NCBI RefSeq assembly: GCF_001424025.1
Contig: NZ_LMPZ01000004.1
Location: 186,001-250,000, forward strand
DNA length: 64,000 nucleotides
From: Brevundimonas sp. Leaf363
Lineage (GTDB): Bacteria; Pseudomonadota; Alphaproteobacteria; Caulobacterales; Caulobacteraceae
Reading direction: 5' to 3'
The position numbers were made by a program, and so were the translations under genes. Positions 27,947 through 37,080 of this stretch are shown in pieces (the first letter of the stretch is position 1; every line of letters starts with the position of its first letter). The notes under the pieces are model-generated. The model ran no database searches. It was not told the origin of the DNA and was given only the letters and a program-made list of their open reading frames with translations.

Positions 27947-28566
27947 CGCGCGCCGACTTCCTGGCCCGCCTTCGCATCGGTCTGGTCGGATTGCCGACCG
28001 CGACAGCGGCGGACATCGTGGCGGATTACGAGACCCACTTCGCCGACGGCTTCGCCGCCGGACGGACCGAGGAAGAGGTCGCGGCCGCCCTGGGCGATCC
28101 CGACCGCCTGGTCCGCGAACTGCGCGCCGAGGCCGGAGCGCAGCGCTGGCATCAGGAACGGTCGCCCTCGGCCGCCAGCGCCGCGATCTTCGCCTTGATC
28201 GGCCTGGGCGCCATCGACATCCTGTTCCTACTGCCGCTGCTGATGGGCGTGTTCAGCGCCATCTTCGGGGTCTTCATCGCCCTGATCGCCGTCTTCTTCG
28301 CCGGCGGCGCGGTGATGGTGGCGGGACCCTTCGCGGCTCCTCCGGGCGGCCCGCTGTTCGCCATCCTACTGGGTCTGGGGATGATGGCCGCCTCGGTCGC
28401 CGCCGGCGCCCTACTGACCATAGCCACCATCGGGCTGGTCAACGCCTGCGTCTGGTACGCCCGTCTGCACTACCGCCTGCTCAAGCCGGCGCTGGAGCCC
28501 CAGTCGCAAGTGACGCAGCCGCAAACCTCTCAGTCGCAAACCTCTGTCTCGGGAGCGTCGGCATGA
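27943..28566 (+). CDS. DUF1700 domain membrane protein
   Basis: A 207-residue protein. The cytoplasmic N-terminal domain (residues 1-68, YETHFADGFAAGRTEEEVAAALGDP) is the DUF1700/HAAS pattern, followed by three or four hydrophobic helices and a Gln/Ser/Thr-rich tail with repeated PQTSQSQTS. HAAS-type proteins typically pair with PadR regulators and are thought to act in signalling at the membrane. GGAGGG precedes the ATG; both ends overlap their neighbours. Confidence 0.88.
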   Translation: MTRADFLARLRIGLVGLPTATAADIVADYETHFADGFAAGRTEEEVAAALGDPDRLVRELRAEAGAQRWHQERSPSAASAAIFALIGLGAIDILFLLPLLMGVFSAIFGVFIALIAVFFAGGAVMVAGPFAAPPGGPLFAILLGLGMMAASVAAGALLTIATIGLVNACVWYARLHYRLLKPALEPQSQVTQPQTSQSQTSVSGASA

Positions 28567-29345
28567 TCCGCACCCTTCTCATCATCGCCGGCGCGGCGTT
28601 CGTCCTGGCCTTGGCCAGCATCGGCGGCGCCTTCGCCCTGGGCGGTCGCGACCTCGCCCAGAACAACTGGAGCTGGACCATCCTCAGCGACGAGGGCGAC
28701 AACATCCGCGTCGATCGAGTGCGGGGCGGTCAGCCGAACGACCTGGGCCCGATGACGAGCCGGACGCTGGCATGGGCCGGCGGCGACACGCTGACGATCG
28801 ACGACAGCCTGGACGTCGACTTCGTCCAGGGTCCGGCCAACTCGGTTGAGATCCGCGGGCCCAAGGGCCTTGCGGACCGGGTGCGGATTGAGGACGGCCG
28901 CCTCTTCCTGGCGCCGGGCGAAGAACGCGTGGTCTTCGGATGGAACGGCAACGGCCCGACCGGCCACGCAGAGCGGGACGAGTTGCGCATCCTCATCACC
29001 GCAGCATCGGTCAGTCGCTTCGAAGCGAACGGGTCGGGCGAGTTGACCATCAGGGGCTACGACCAGCCGACGATGCGCGTGGACGTGTCGGGCTCCGGCT
29101 CGGCCCAGGCCACCGGCCGCACCGACGCCCTGACGGTCGAGGTCAACGGTTCGGGTGAGGCGGAGCTGGCCAATCTGGTCGCCAGGACCGCGCGGGTCGA
29201 CGTGGCCGGCTCGGGCGAGGCGGAGATCAACGCCAGCGACGAGGCGGCGGTCGACATCTCCGGCTCCGGCGATGTCAGCCTGACACGGCGCCCGGCCCGC
29301 GTGACCCAGCAGATCTCGGGGTCAGGCGAGGTTCACGGGGCCTGA
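28563..29345 (+). CDS. GIN domain (DUF2807) exported protein
   Basis: A 260-residue protein with an N-terminal signal or anchor helix (residues 3-24), then a beta-rich domain. The DUF2807 'putative auto-transporter adhesin, head GIN' pattern is seen as serial VxGSGEAE / VxVSGSGSAQ repeats from residue 155 to the end, expected to form a right-handed beta-solenoid. Likely located in the periplasm or at the envelope. It is the output gene of the padR operon and starts by ATGA overlap. Confidence 0.85.
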   Translation: MIRTLLIIAGAAFVLALASIGGAFALGGRDLAQNNWSWTILSDEGDNIRVDRVRGGQPNDLGPMTSRTLAWAGGDTLTIDDSLDVDFVQGPANSVEIRGPKGLADRVRIEDGRLFLAPGEERVVFGWNGNGPTGHAERDELRILITAASVSRFEANGSGELTIRGYDQPTMRVDVSGSGSAQATGRTDALTVEVNGSGEAELANLVARTARVDVAGSGEAEINASDEAAVDISGSGDVSLTRRPARVTQQISGSGEVHGA

Positions 29346-29352
29346 CCACGCG

Positions 29353-30201
29353 CTACAGGCCGAGCTGTTCACGCAGCTCGGCCGCCGTCATCCCGCCGGC
29401 CCTCAGCTCGGCGAGCGTTACCGACCGGTCCCGCTTGGCGTATCGACGCCCGTCGGGGCCGGTCAGCAATTCGTGGTGGCGATAGACCGGCTCGGGCCAT
29501 CCCATCAGCGCCTGTATCAGCCGCTGGACATGGGTCGCCTCGAACAGGTCCTGACCCCGGATCACGTGGGTGACGCCATGCAGTGCGTCATCGTGCGTCA
29601 CCGCCAGATGATAGGCGGCGCCGGCGTCCTTGCGGGCCAGCACCACGTCCCCCGCCGTTTCGGGCCGGGCCCGGATGCGGCCATGCTCGCCATCCGACCC
29701 CCGCCCCTCTTCCGTAAAGGACAGGGCGTCCCACGCCGCGTCGCCCAGCGCCTCGCGCGCCTGGTCCAGCGACAGCCGCCAGGCATAGGGCCGCCCCTCG
29801 TCCAGCAGCCGCGCCTCTTCCTCAGCCGGATGCGGGCCCGGCCGCGCCGCCTCGACCGGCCCGTGCGGCGCGTCGCCGATGGCGTCCATCACCTCCTTGC
29901 GGGTGCGGAAGCAGCGATAGAGCAGCCCGCGCTCGCGCAAGCGCGTCACCACCGCCGCATAGTCGTCCAGATGATCGGACTGGCGCCGCACCGGGCCGTC
30001 CCAGTCGATGCCCAACCAGGACAGGTCCTCGAGGATGCCCGCCTCGAACTCGGGCCGGCATCGGGTGGGGTCGATGTCCTCGATCCGCAGCAGGAACCGC
30101 CCACCGGCGTCCCGCGCTGCCCGCCACGCCGTCAGCGCCGAAAACGCATGCCCCCGATGCAGTCGCCCGGTCGGCGACGGCGCGAACCGCGTCGTCAGCA
30201 T
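29353..30201 (-). CDS. gluQ: tRNA glutamyl-Q(34) synthetase
   Basis: A 282-residue truncated glutamyl-tRNA synthetase paralogue that attaches glutamate to queuosine in tRNA-Asp rather than charging tRNA. The catalytic N-terminal half is complete: FAPSPTGRLHRGHAF (HxGH motif) and RIEDIDPTR. The anticodon-binding half is absent as expected. The KMSKS-equivalent is AKRDRS. Only one Cys remains where E. coli YadB has a Cys-rich zinc site. It directly follows the SEDS-like gene (TGA then ATG). Confidence 0.93.
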   Translation of the reverse strand: MLTTRFAPSPTGRLHRGHAFSALTAWRAARDAGGRFLLRIEDIDPTRCRPEFEAGILEDLSWLGIDWDGPVRRQSDHLDDYAAVVTRLRERGLLYRCFRTRKEVMDAIGDAPHGPVEAARPGPHPAEEEARLLDEGRPYAWRLSLDQAREALGDAAWDALSFTEEGRGSDGEHGRIRARPETAGDVVLARKDAGAAYHLAVTHDDALHGVTHVIRGQDLFEATHVQRLIQALMGWPEPVYRHHELLTGPDGRRYAKRDRSVTLAELRAGGMTAAELREQLGL

Positions 30202-31026
30202 TCAGGTCGCTCGCGCCGAAAGGCCCAGCGCCAGACCCCAACCGATCAGAAGGGAGGCGCCGCTGCCGACCACCGGCGCGGGGAAGTTGCCCAGCACGCC
30301 GGCCACGACCAGCCCGCCGAACAGACCCGCCAGCGCCGCCTGGCCCGCGCGGCCATGCGCCCCGCTCCAGAGGCGCCGGATGAAAGGCGCGACCACGGCG
30401 GCCAGGGCGAGCGCGGCCAGGACGCCCGCCACGGGAAGGGCCGCGAGAGCGACGACGCCGACGCGCTCGACATGGTCGATGGCGGGCAAGGGATCCGGTC
30501 GAGCCCAGGCGACCGCCGTCGCGACGAGGCAGACGGCCAGGGCGGCCATCTCGGTACGGCTTCCGCCCCGCCGCACGAGCGCGACGGCGACGAGCGCGCC
30601 CAGCAACCCTGTCGCGGACCCGGCGTCAGGCTGAAAGGCCAGAAGGATCGCGAAAGCGGCCACGAGGGCGGCGCCGACCCAGGTCGCGCGTTCGGATGCC
30701 CAGGCCCAGGCCACGAACGGCAGTATCAGGGCGGCGGGCTGCACCAGCACCGGACCCAGACGCAGCCAACGCCGCACGCCGTCCATGTCCGGCCCGACCG
30801 CCAGCACCGCCAGCGCCAGACCGCAAGCCACGAGACCCGTGACGATCATGCCCGACCGCATCGAGGGTGACCGCGCCGCTGCGACCAGCACCAGCGCCGC
30901 GACGACCGTCCCCAGGCTCTGAACGACCAGGACCGGCCTGAGCGCCCCGGCGACCGTCTGGGCGAACAGACCGATCCCGGCCACCACCGCCAGCCACGCC
31001 AGACCTTCCCAGATCCGCCACGTCAT
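30202..31026 (-). CDS. Reduced SEDS (FtsW/RodA)-like membrane protein
   Basis: A 274-residue polytopic protein with about eight or nine hydrophobic helices. Several blocks resemble shape, elongation, division and sporulation (SEDS) glycosyltransferases: [19 protein letters not shown] (like the GxRRWxxLG...QPSE block), AFQPDAGSA (like FQPDLGTA) and a C-terminal [17 protein letters not shown] (like PLPFVSYGGSS). It is about 100 residues shorter than FtsW and the catalytic WRD-type Asp loop is not visible. It overlaps ruvB by ATGA. Probably not an active polymerase; function unknown. Confidence 0.65.
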   Translation of the reverse strand: MTWRIWEGLAWLAVVAGIGLFAQTVAGALRPVLVVQSLGTVVAALVLVAAARSPSMRSGMIVTGLVACGLALAVLAVGPDMDGVRRWLRLGPVLVQPAALILPFVAWAWASERATWVGAALVAAFAILLAFQPDAGSATGLLGALVAVALVRRGGSRTEMAALAVCLVATAVAWARPDPLPAIDHVERVGVVALAALPVAGVLAALALAAVVAPFIRRLWSGAHGRAGQAALAGLFGGLVVAGVLGNFPAPVVGSGASLLIGWGLALGLSARAT

Positions 31027-32054
31027 CCGCCGAACAGATCGCCCGCTGACGGCGCTTTCGGCGGCTCGGTCAGGCCTAGGTGGCTATAGGCCCGCGCGCA
31101 GGCCATGCGGCCGCGCGGCGTGCGCTGGATGAAGCCCTGTTGCAGCAGGTAAGGCTCGATCACGTCCTCGACCGCGTCGCGCGCCTCGGCGATGGCGGCG
31201 GCGAGCGTGTCCATGCCGACCGGGCCGCCGCCGTAGTTCTCGATCAGGGCCTTGAGGAACCGGCGGTCCAGGCTGTCGAGGCCGGCCTCGTCCACCTCAA
31301 GCCGCGACAGGGCCCGCGCGGCGACCAGCCGGTCGATCAGGGGCGCGCCCTCGGCCGTCGCGAAGTCGCGGACCCGGCGCAGCAGCCGCCCGGCCACACG
31401 CGGCGTGCCCCGCGCCCGCGTCGCGATCTCCAGCGCGCCCTGCTCGTCGATCGGCGCGCCCATCTTGCGCGCCGCGCCCCGGATGACGGCCGTCAGCTCT
31501 TCCGGCGAATAGAACTCCAGCCGCAGCGGAATGCCGAACCGGTCCCGCAGCGGCGTCGCCAGCAGGCCCGCCCGCGTCGTCGCCCCGACCAGGGTGAAGG
31601 GCGCCAGATCGATCCGCACCGACCGCGCCGAGGGCCCCTCGCCGATGATCAGGTCGAGGACGTGATCCTCCATGGCCGGATAGAGGATCTCCTCCACCGT
31701 CGGGGCCAGGCGATGGATCTCGTCGATGAACAGGACGTCGCGCGGCTCCAGATTGGTCAGGATGGCGGCGAGATCGCCGGCCTTGGCCAGGATCGGGCCG
31801 CTGGTGGCGCGGAAACCGACGCCCAGCTCGCGCGCCACGATCTGCGCCAGCGTCGTCTTGCCCAGACCGGGCGGCCCGAACAGCAGGACGTGGTCCAGCG
31901 CCTCGCCGCGCGCGCGGGCGGCGTCGGCGAAGATCTTCAAATTGGCCTTGGCCTGCGCCTGGCCGACGAACTCGGCCAGGGTCTGGGGCCGCAGGGCGCG
32001 GTCGTAGGTCTCGCCTGGTGCGGCGTCGGGGGAGATGATGCGATCGTCGCTCAC
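31023..32054 (-). CDS. ruvB: Holliday junction branch migration helicase RuvB
   Basis: A 343-residue AAA+ motor that forms hexamers driving branch migration with RuvA. Walker A is [12 protein letters not shown], Walker B is [10 protein letters not shown], sensor 1 is [10 protein letters not shown], and the C-terminal winged helix ends [16 protein letters not shown]. The GTG start overlaps the ruvA stop, and the stop overlaps the SEDS-like gene. Confidence 0.98.
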   Translation of the reverse strand: MSDDRIISPDAAPGETYDRALRPQTLAEFVGQAQAKANLKIFADAARARGEALDHVLLFGPPGLGKTTLAQIVARELGVGFRATSGPILAKAGDLAAILTNLEPRDVLFIDEIHRLAPTVEEILYPAMEDHVLDLIIGEGPSARSVRIDLAPFTLVGATTRAGLLATPLRDRFGIPLRLEFYSPEELTAVIRGAARKMGAPIDEQGALEIATRARGTPRVAGRLLRRVRDFATAEGAPLIDRLVAARALSRLEVDEAGLDSLDRRFLKALIENYGGGPVGMDTLAAAIAEARDAVEDVIEPYLLQQGFIQRTPRGRMACARAYSHLGLTEPPKAPSAGDLFGG

Positions 32055-32674
32055 CGCCCCAGCTCCTGCAGGGCCGCGCGGATGGTGGCCGACAGCTCCG
32101 CCTCGTCCCCCAGCCGGATGAGCGCCTGGTCCACCGCGCGGCGGGCGTTCACCTCAGCCACGCCGAGCCCGAGCAGGGCGGAGACCGCCTCGCCCGCGAT
32201 GCTGGGCGGCGGAGGTGCGGCCGGCGAGGCATGGGTTCCGGCGACGGCGCCCGGCGTGAAGCTGACTTCGCCCAGGCTCTTGCCCTTCAGTTCGGTGACG
32301 ATGCGCAGGGCCAGTTTCGGCCCCACGCCATTGGCGCGGCCGACCGCCGCCTTGTCGTCGCGCGCCACAGCGCCGGCCAGCTCGCCTGGCGGCAGCACGT
32401 CCAACACCGACAGCGCCGCCTTGGGCCCCACGCCCTGGATGGCCAGCAGGGTGGTGAAGGCCCGACGTTCATCGCGTGTCAGAAAGCCGTAGAGCCGCGG
32501 GCCGTTGTCCTGGCTCCACTGGCTCTCGACATGCAGCAGCGTCTCGTCGCCGGGCGCCGGCAGCCGCCCCAGCGTCCGCGCCCCGCAGGCCACTACATAG
32601 CCCACGCCGCCGCAGTCGATCAGGCAGTCGCCGTCGCCGACCTCGGCCAGTACGCCTCGAAGCCGCCCGATCAC
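32051..32674 (-). CDS. ruvA: Holliday junction DNA helicase subunit RuvA
   Basis: A 207-residue junction-binding protein. The N-terminal OB fold ([12 protein letters not shown]), the helix-hairpin-helix pair around [16 protein letters not shown] and [16 protein letters not shown], and the RuvB-binding C-terminal domain ([22 protein letters not shown]) are all present. The GTG start overlaps the ruvC stop. Confidence 0.97.
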   Translation of the reverse strand: MIGRLRGVLAEVGDGDCLIDCGGVGYVVACGARTLGRLPAPGDETLLHVESQWSQDNGPRLYGFLTRDERRAFTTLLAIQGVGPKAALSVLDVLPPGELAGAVARDDKAAVGRANGVGPKLALRIVTELKGKSLGEVSFTPGAVAGTHASPAAPPPPSIAGEAVSALLGLGVAEVNARRAVDQALIRLGDEAELSATIRAALQELGR

Positions 32675-33183
32675 GCCGCCAGCCTCTTCATCCGCCGCAG
32701 CTGGGCGTGGGTGACCGCGACGGCCAGGGCGTCCGCCGCATCGGCCGAGACCTCGCCCGCCGCCGGCAGCAGCCGCCGGATCATGAAGGCGATCTGGGAC
32801 TTGTCCGCATGGCCGGCGCCGACCACCGCCTTCTTGATCAGGTTCGGCGCATATTCCGCCACCGACAGGCCGCAGCGGGCCGGGGCCAGCATCACCGCCG
32901 CCCGCGCATGGCCCAGCTTCAGCGTCGAGGACGGGTTCATGTTGACGAAGACCTCCTCGATCGCCGCCTCGTCACAGGCGTGTTCGGCGCAGACCGCGCC
33001 CACCGCCTCCAGCAGATGCAGCAACCGCTCGCTGAACGGCGCGCCCTCGGGCGGCGTCACCACCCCGTGCGCCACCCAGCGCAGGCGAGCCCCTTCGGAC
33101 ACGATCACGCCCCAGCCCGTACGGCGCAGGCCGGGGTCGAGGCCCAGGATCCGCGTTCCTGTCTGAGTCGCTGCGTTCGTCAT
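32671..33183 (-). CDS. ruvC: Holliday junction resolvase RuvC
   Basis: A 170-residue RNase H-fold endonuclease that cuts Holliday junctions. Acidic catalytic residues are in [22 protein letters not shown] and the C-terminal [15 protein letters not shown]. It is the first gene of the ruvCAB-SEDS-gluQ operon; the promoter must lie in 33184-33267, shared divergently with the next gene. Confidence 0.97.
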   Translation of the reverse strand: MTNAATQTGTRILGLDPGLRRTGWGVIVSEGARLRWVAHGVVTPPEGAPFSERLLHLLEAVGAVCAEHACDEAAIEEVFVNMNPSSTLKLGHARAAVMLAPARCGLSVAEYAPNLIKKAVVGAGHADKSQIAFMIRRLLPAAGEVSADAADALAVAVTHAQLRRMKRLAA

Positions 33184-33267
33184 TCGTTCCCGTCATGCCC
33201 GAAAGAGGGTTTATGGACAATGACCGGCGCTGCGCTAGCGTGATCGCGGACGACTGAGGACAACATC

Positions 33268-33597
33268 ATGAGCCAGGGTGCAGGCTTCGGCGCGGTCGTC
33301 GCCCTGTCCAGACAGGCGGAACGCAAGCTCGTCGACGCCCTGCGCCGCGGCGGGGCGTTTTCGGAACAGACGGCCGTCGAGATCAATGCGTCGAAGATGA
33401 TCGGCGTGCAGGCCCTGAAGCGACTGCATAAGGCGGGCGTCATCGGCGCGGCGGGCGACGGGCGCTACTGGCTGAACGAGGAGACGCTTTCGCAGCTGAC
33501 GGTGAAGCGCGGGGGCAAGGCCGGATGGATCGTCATCGTCGTCTTGTTCGTGCTGGTCATCTCGCTGGGCGTGATCGCCAGCCAAGTGGGGGCCTAG
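33268..33597 (+). CDS. Small membrane-anchored wHTH-like protein
   Basis: A 109-residue protein with an unusual layout. Residues 10-75 look like a winged helix (RQAERKLVDALRRGGAFS, ASKMIGVQALKRLHKAGVI, GRYWLNEETL), then comes a basic stretch KRGGKAG, and the C-terminus is a single helix WIVIVVLFVLVISLGVIA. I do not recognise a named family. The DNA-binding-like domain would be cytoplasmic and tethered to the inner membrane. It is divergent from ruvC. Confidence 0.8.
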   Translation: MSQGAGFGAVVALSRQAERKLVDALRRGGAFSEQTAVEINASKMIGVQALKRLHKAGVIGAAGDGRYWLNEETLSQLTVKRGGKAGWIVIVVLFVLVISLGVIASQVGA

Positions 33598-33604
33598 GCG
33601 GCGC

Positions 33605-34126
33605 TCACTGCAGGCGAAAACGGACCGTGAACTGCATGCGGCCGGTCTGAGGGACGCCGTTGATGGTCGACGGATGCACGCGCGCCTGCAGCGCCGAGCG
33701 CGCGGCCGCGTCACCGAAACCCATGCCCGCCGGGTCCTCGCTCTTGATCTCGCACGGCCCCAGTCGGCCTTCGGTCGAGACAGCGCAGCCAAGGGTTGCC
33801 GAGCCGGCGTCGATCCCGGCCTTCTGTGCCCGGTCCGGATAATAGGGGGCGGGCCTCTCGCGCCAATCGATAGTGGTGACACTGCGTCCCTGCGTATCCA
33901 GGGTCGGAGCCGGCGGCGGCGATTCGGGCTGCGGCGACGCCTGTTCTATCCGGCTGTGCCGAGACGGCGCCGGAAGGCTGATCCGCTCGAAGAAGCCCGA
34001 GGCGAACGCGACGGCAACCAGCAGGAAGAGGACCGCCGCGCCCAGGCCGATCAGCAGCCAGAAAAGGCTCCAGAACCGGCGCCGGTCCTGGTCGGACAGG
34101 CCGACGTCCATCTCTCCCGGCTGCAT
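33605..34126 (-). CDS. TonB family energy-transducer-like protein
   Basis: A 173-residue protein with one N-terminal helix (residues 17-40), a short Pro/Ser linker (residues 45-65) and a C-terminal TonB-like domain: YYPDRAQKAGIDAGSATLGCAV, KSEDPAGMGFGDAA and MQFTVRFRLQ. It could energise outer-membrane receptors together with ExbB/ExbD, none of which are nearby, or be a general TonB paralogue. The linker is short for crossing the periplasm. Confidence 0.82.
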   Translation of the reverse strand: MQPGEMDVGLSDQDRRRFWSLFWLLIGLGAAVLFLLVAVAFASGFFERISLPAPSRHSRIEQASPQPESPPPAPTLDTQGRSVTTIDWRERPAPYYPDRAQKAGIDAGSATLGCAVSTEGRLGPCEIKSEDPAGMGFGDAAARSALQARVHPSTINGVPQTGRMQFTVRFRLQ

Positions 34127-34198
34127 GAACCCTCCCCGGCTGCACCCCGCGTCATACCGGGGCGCCAGATGGCCGCGGTCAAGCCGTGGCGGTCGGGG

Positions 34199-34717
34199 TC
34201 AGCCGTGGGCTTCGATGTATTCCTCGGGATCCTTGTTCACCGGTTTCACGCCGGTGATGTGCTCGGCCTCGAAGGCGGCGAACTGGACGGCCAGGTCGTG
34301 GCGCAGGGACACCGGCGCGTTGCGGCGGAAGTCGGTCAGCCCCTGCCGTTCCTCCTCGCCCATATGTTTGGAGTTGACGATGTTGGCCTTGCCTACCGCC
34401 TCGATCCACGCGCCCGTTCCAACGGGGTATTGATCGACGGCCTTCACCGCGTCGCGCAGCTTGTTGTGGTCCTCGATGGCGTCCTCGGTCTCGCCCTCGA
34501 CCGTACCGTCCTCGGCGTCATTGGCGCCCTCGCCACGCTTCAGCAGCTCCGGATAGAAGAACCGCTCTTCCGCCTCGGCGTGAACGTCCAGAAACGCCTT
34601 CAGCCGCGACCACACGGCGCCCAAAGCGTCGGTGTCCTTCGGATCGATCTGCTCGATGATGGCGAACAGCCGGCGCTGCTCGGCGTGGTCGTCGAGGATC
34701 AGTTGGGTGATGTCCAA
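34199..34717 (-). CDS. Hemerythrin HHE domain protein
   Basis: A 172-residue four-helix protein with spaced di-iron ligands: DDHAEQRRLF, HAEAEERFFYP, EDHNKLRD and SKHMGEEERQGL. Likely binds oxygen or nitric oxide or senses iron/redox state. No ATG fits; a TTG at 34717 has CGGAG 7 nt upstream and gives LDITQLILDDHAEQ, the usual hemerythrin start. An upstream TTG at 34750 adds a basic leader. Confidence 0.87.
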   Translation of the reverse strand: MDITQLILDDHAEQRRLFAIIEQIDPKDTDALGAVWSRLKAFLDVHAEAEERFFYPELLKRGEGANDAEDGTVEGETEDAIEDHNKLRDAVKAVDQYPVGTGAWIEAVGKANIVNSKHMGEEERQGLTDFRRNAPVSLRHDLAVQFAAFEAEHITGVKPVNKDPEEYIEAHG

Positions 34718-34795
34718 GGAAAGGCTCCGGCGCTTACGGTGAAGCCGCAATACGCCCGCGCCAATGGCCGGTTCCGTGCGAACGACTCGCGGCGG

Positions 34796-35086
34796 TCAGG
34801 CCTGCGGTTCGCGGCTTGTGTGCCAGACGCGCAGGATCAGCACGCTGTCGTGTTCGACCCGGTAAACCAGAAGGAACGGCGTGGCCGCGACGACCAGTTC
34901 GCGTCTGCCATCCGGCCGCGCCCGCCCCTTGTTCGGAAAGTCTCGTAGCCCCGCCGCGGAGGCGAGCACGCGATCTTCTGTCGCGATGGCGGCCGAGATG
35001 TTGTCACGGGCGATGAAGTTGACGCCGTCTTCCAGTTCGGCTTGCGCCTGTGGCGTCCAGATCGCCTTCAAGCGGCGGCCGTCCAA
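34796..35086 (-). CDS. ParE/RelE-type toxin
   Basis: A 96-residue type II toxin of the ParE/RelE superfamily. KAIWTPQAQAELEDGVNFIARDN is the typical N-terminal helix pair, and VAATPFLLVYRVEHDSVLILRVWHTSRE is the C-terminal sheet with the conserved Arg/His. ParE poisons gyrase and RelE cuts mRNA; sequence alone suggests the ParE branch. It starts inside the antitoxin gene, a 19-bp overlap, with the antitoxin first as usual. Confidence 0.88.
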   Translation of the reverse strand: MDGRRLKAIWTPQAQAELEDGVNFIARDNISAAIATEDRVLASAAGLRDFPNKGRARPDGRRELVVAATPFLLVYRVEHDSVLILRVWHTSREPQA

Positions 35087-35319
35087 CGCGCGCGGCGCGC
35101 AAGCAGTCGGGCGACCACCTCTTCATGAGGTATGCCCTCACCGGCCGCGAGCGACCCCTCGGCCTCCGCGATCGCGGCGTCCAAGGCGTCTTGCTCGCTG
35201 GCGATCCGCTCCGCCGCCTCGACAAGCAAGTCACCGGAGGGTCGTCCCCGGCTGATCGAAAGCGCATCCAGCTTGGCCTTGACGGCCTCGTCGATCTCGA
35301 TGGTCACGTGCACGGTCAT
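35068..35319 (-). CDS. Antitoxin of ParE/RelE-type module
   Basis: An 83-residue antitoxin. The N-terminus MTVHVTIEIDEAVKAKLDALSISRGR reads as a ribbon-helix-helix DNA-binding fold, and the C-terminal half is a charged helix with EGIPHEEVVARLLARR that would wrap the toxin. It should repress its own promoter and neutralise the overlapping toxin gene. Confidence 0.85.
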   Translation of the reverse strand: MTVHVTIEIDEAVKAKLDALSISRGRPSGDLLVEAAERIASEQDALDAAIAEAEGSLAAGEGIPHEEVVARLLARRARWTAAA

Positions 35320-35355
35320 GACGGTCAGCCTATCACGACCGCCGCCGACCGAAAA

Positions 35356-36129
35356 TCACCCGCCGAACTTGGCGGCGTCCTCGTCCGAGATGTCTTCGTT
35401 GGAATAGACCGAGGAGACGTCGTCCTCGGCGTCCAGGGCGTCCAGCAGCTTGAACAGCACTCCGACCGCATCGCCCGTGACCGCCACTTCGGACTGGGGC
35501 TTCCAGACGATGGCGGTGGACTTGGGGTCGCCCAGGATCTTGGACATCGCCTCGGCGACGTCGTTCAGGTCCTCGAAGGCGGTCCAGATGACATGGCCCG
35601 GCGCATCCTCGTAGATGTCCGGCTTGACCAGATCGCTCTCGACGTCCTGGGCGCCCGCCTCGATGGCGGCCTCCATGACGGCGTCCTCGGTGCCCGCTTC
35701 GGCGGCGTAGACGATCTTGCCGACGCGGTCCCACATGAAGGCGACCGAGTTCATCTCGCCCAGCGCGCCGCCGTTCTTCTTGAAGGCGGCGCCGATGTTC
35801 GAGGCGGCGCGATTGCGGTTGTCGGTCAGGGCCTCGACGATGATGCCGACCCCGCCGGGGCCGCGACCCTCGTAGCGGATCTCTTCCATCGTATCGACGT
35901 CGCCGCCGGCCGCCTTGTTGATGGCGCGGGTGATGACGTCCTTGGGCAGGCTTTCGGCCTTGGCGTTGTTGATGGCCAGGCGCAGGCGCGGGTTCAGCGC
36001 CGGGTCCGGCACGCCCGACTTGGCCGCCACGGTGATGTCGCGCGACAGCTTGGAGAAGGCCTTGGAGCGCACCGCATCGGCGCGACCCTTGCGGTGCATG
36101 ATGTTCTTGAACTTGGAATGGCCGGCCAT
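35356..36129 (-). CDS. yebC: YebC/PmpR family regulatory protein
   Basis: A 257-residue TACO1/YebC family protein, cytoplasmic. [21 protein letters not shown] at the N-terminus and [22 protein letters not shown] are invariant blocks. Members have been described as transcriptional regulators and as translation factors for difficult peptide motifs. It often stands next to ruvC; here six genes of other types intervene. It is slightly longer than the usual 240-250 residues because of an acidic C-terminus ([16 protein letters not shown]). Confidence 0.95.
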   Translation of the reverse strand: MAGHSKFKNIMHRKGRADAVRSKAFSKLSRDITVAAKSGVPDPALNPRLRLAINNAKAESLPKDVITRAINKAAGGDVDTMEEIRYEGRGPGGVGIIVEALTDNRNRAASNIGAAFKKNGGALGEMNSVAFMWDRVGKIVYAAEAGTEDAVMEAAIEAGAQDVESDLVKPDIYEDAPGHVIWTAFEDLNDVAEAMSKILGDPKSTAIVWKPQSEVAVTGDAVGVLFKLLDALDAEDDVSSVYSNEDISDEDAAKFGG

Positions 36130-36314
36130 GAAGGTCTCTTAGTGGGCGCTACGCTCGCGACGCGGTCGCTCGCTGCTTGAGCGCAAGAAGCTCGCGCTCG
36201 GCTTGGATCAGGTTGGCGCTCCTAGCCGATGGCGGCGCGACTGTCACCACAGGCGGAACCGCAGCGCTTGGCCGGGGATTACGTCGCCGATCCCCCGAAC
36301 CACGGAGACCCGCC

Positions 36315-36515
36315 ATGTCCGCCACCGATGCCCCGATTGATGACGACCTGCTGGGCGACGAGGACCTGGAAGGCGCCGACATCGTCGAATGGTACGAGGC
36401 GCGCCCCGTCACCGTCTCGACCGTGGTGGCGACCGGCAGCATCGTGACCGCCTTCGCGCTGGGCGCCCTGACCGCCGTGGGCGCGCTGTTCCTGATCGGG
36501 CGTCTGGACGACTGA
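36315..36515 (+). CDS. Small single-pass membrane protein
   Basis: A 66-residue protein with an acidic N-terminus (DDDLLGDEDLEGADIVEWYEARP) and one helix (VVATGSIVTAFALGALTAVGALFL). GGAG lies 8 nt before the ATG. Such acidic one-helix proteins recur in Caulobacterales, but I know no function. The 36130-36314 gap to yebC holds the divergent promoters and nothing else I can support. Confidence 0.75.
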   Translation: MSATDAPIDDDLLGDEDLEGADIVEWYEARPVTVSTVVATGSIVTAFALGALTAVGALFLIGRLDD

Positions 36516-36523
36516 GGTCGCCC

Positions 36524-36955
36524 TCAGCCCTGAAGGTTCTCGACCACGGCGCGCAGCTTGGCCGGCAGCGGCTTGGGCCGGCGCGTCGCGGCGTCGACGT
36601 AGACGTGGACGAAATGTCCGACGGCGGCCGCCGTCTCTACGCCGCGCTTGAAGACCGCGAATCCGTACTCGACGCTGGACGTCCCGACGCGCGTGACGCG
36701 GATCCCGACCTCGATCACGTCGGGGAACTTCAACGCCGAGGTGTAGCGACAGCCGCTGTCGACCACCAGGCCGATGGACTCGTCCAGGGCATCGGCGATC
36801 AGCAGATGCGCGTTCACCGCCGAATCGACGAACTCGTAGAATTTGGCGTTGTTGATGTGGCTGTACTGATCGTTGTCGGCCCAGCGCGTCGAGACCATGT
36901 GAAAGGCCCGGTAGGTGCTCCGCAGCGCCAACGCGCCTTCGTCCGGTTTCGGCAT
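36524..36955 (-). CDS. Acyl-CoA thioesterase, 4HBT hotdog family
   Basis: A 143-residue hotdog-fold thioesterase. RWADNDQYSHINNAKFYEFVDSA contains the catalytic Asp-Asn/His region of 4-hydroxybenzoyl-CoA-type enzymes, and GCRYTSALKFPDVIEVGIRVTRVG is the conserved sheet. It hydrolyses acyl-CoA or acyl-ACP thioesters; the chain is unknown. It is divergent from the alcohol dehydrogenase 125 bp away. Confidence 0.9.
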   Translation of the reverse strand: MPKPDEGALALRSTYRAFHMVSTRWADNDQYSHINNAKFYEFVDSAVNAHLLIADALDESIGLVVDSGCRYTSALKFPDVIEVGIRVTRVGTSSVEYGFAVFKRGVETAAAVGHFVHVYVDAATRRPKPLPAKLRAVVENLQG

Positions 36956-37080
36956 AGTTCCTCCGCTGGTGGTCTTCGTCGGCGCTCGGCCGCTCGTCTG
37001 TGCGAGGCGTGACGCTGTGATTTGGACGACGTTGCGTCAAGCGCTTATCGCTGGGTCGTGAACGAAGGCCGGGACAGACC

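Noticed and set aside
36149..36442. Minus-strand frame whose last residues (LIQAERELLALKQR) look protein-like
   Set aside because: Most of it overlaps the better supported 66-residue membrane protein gene and it is low-complexity; at most the end is a gene remnant.
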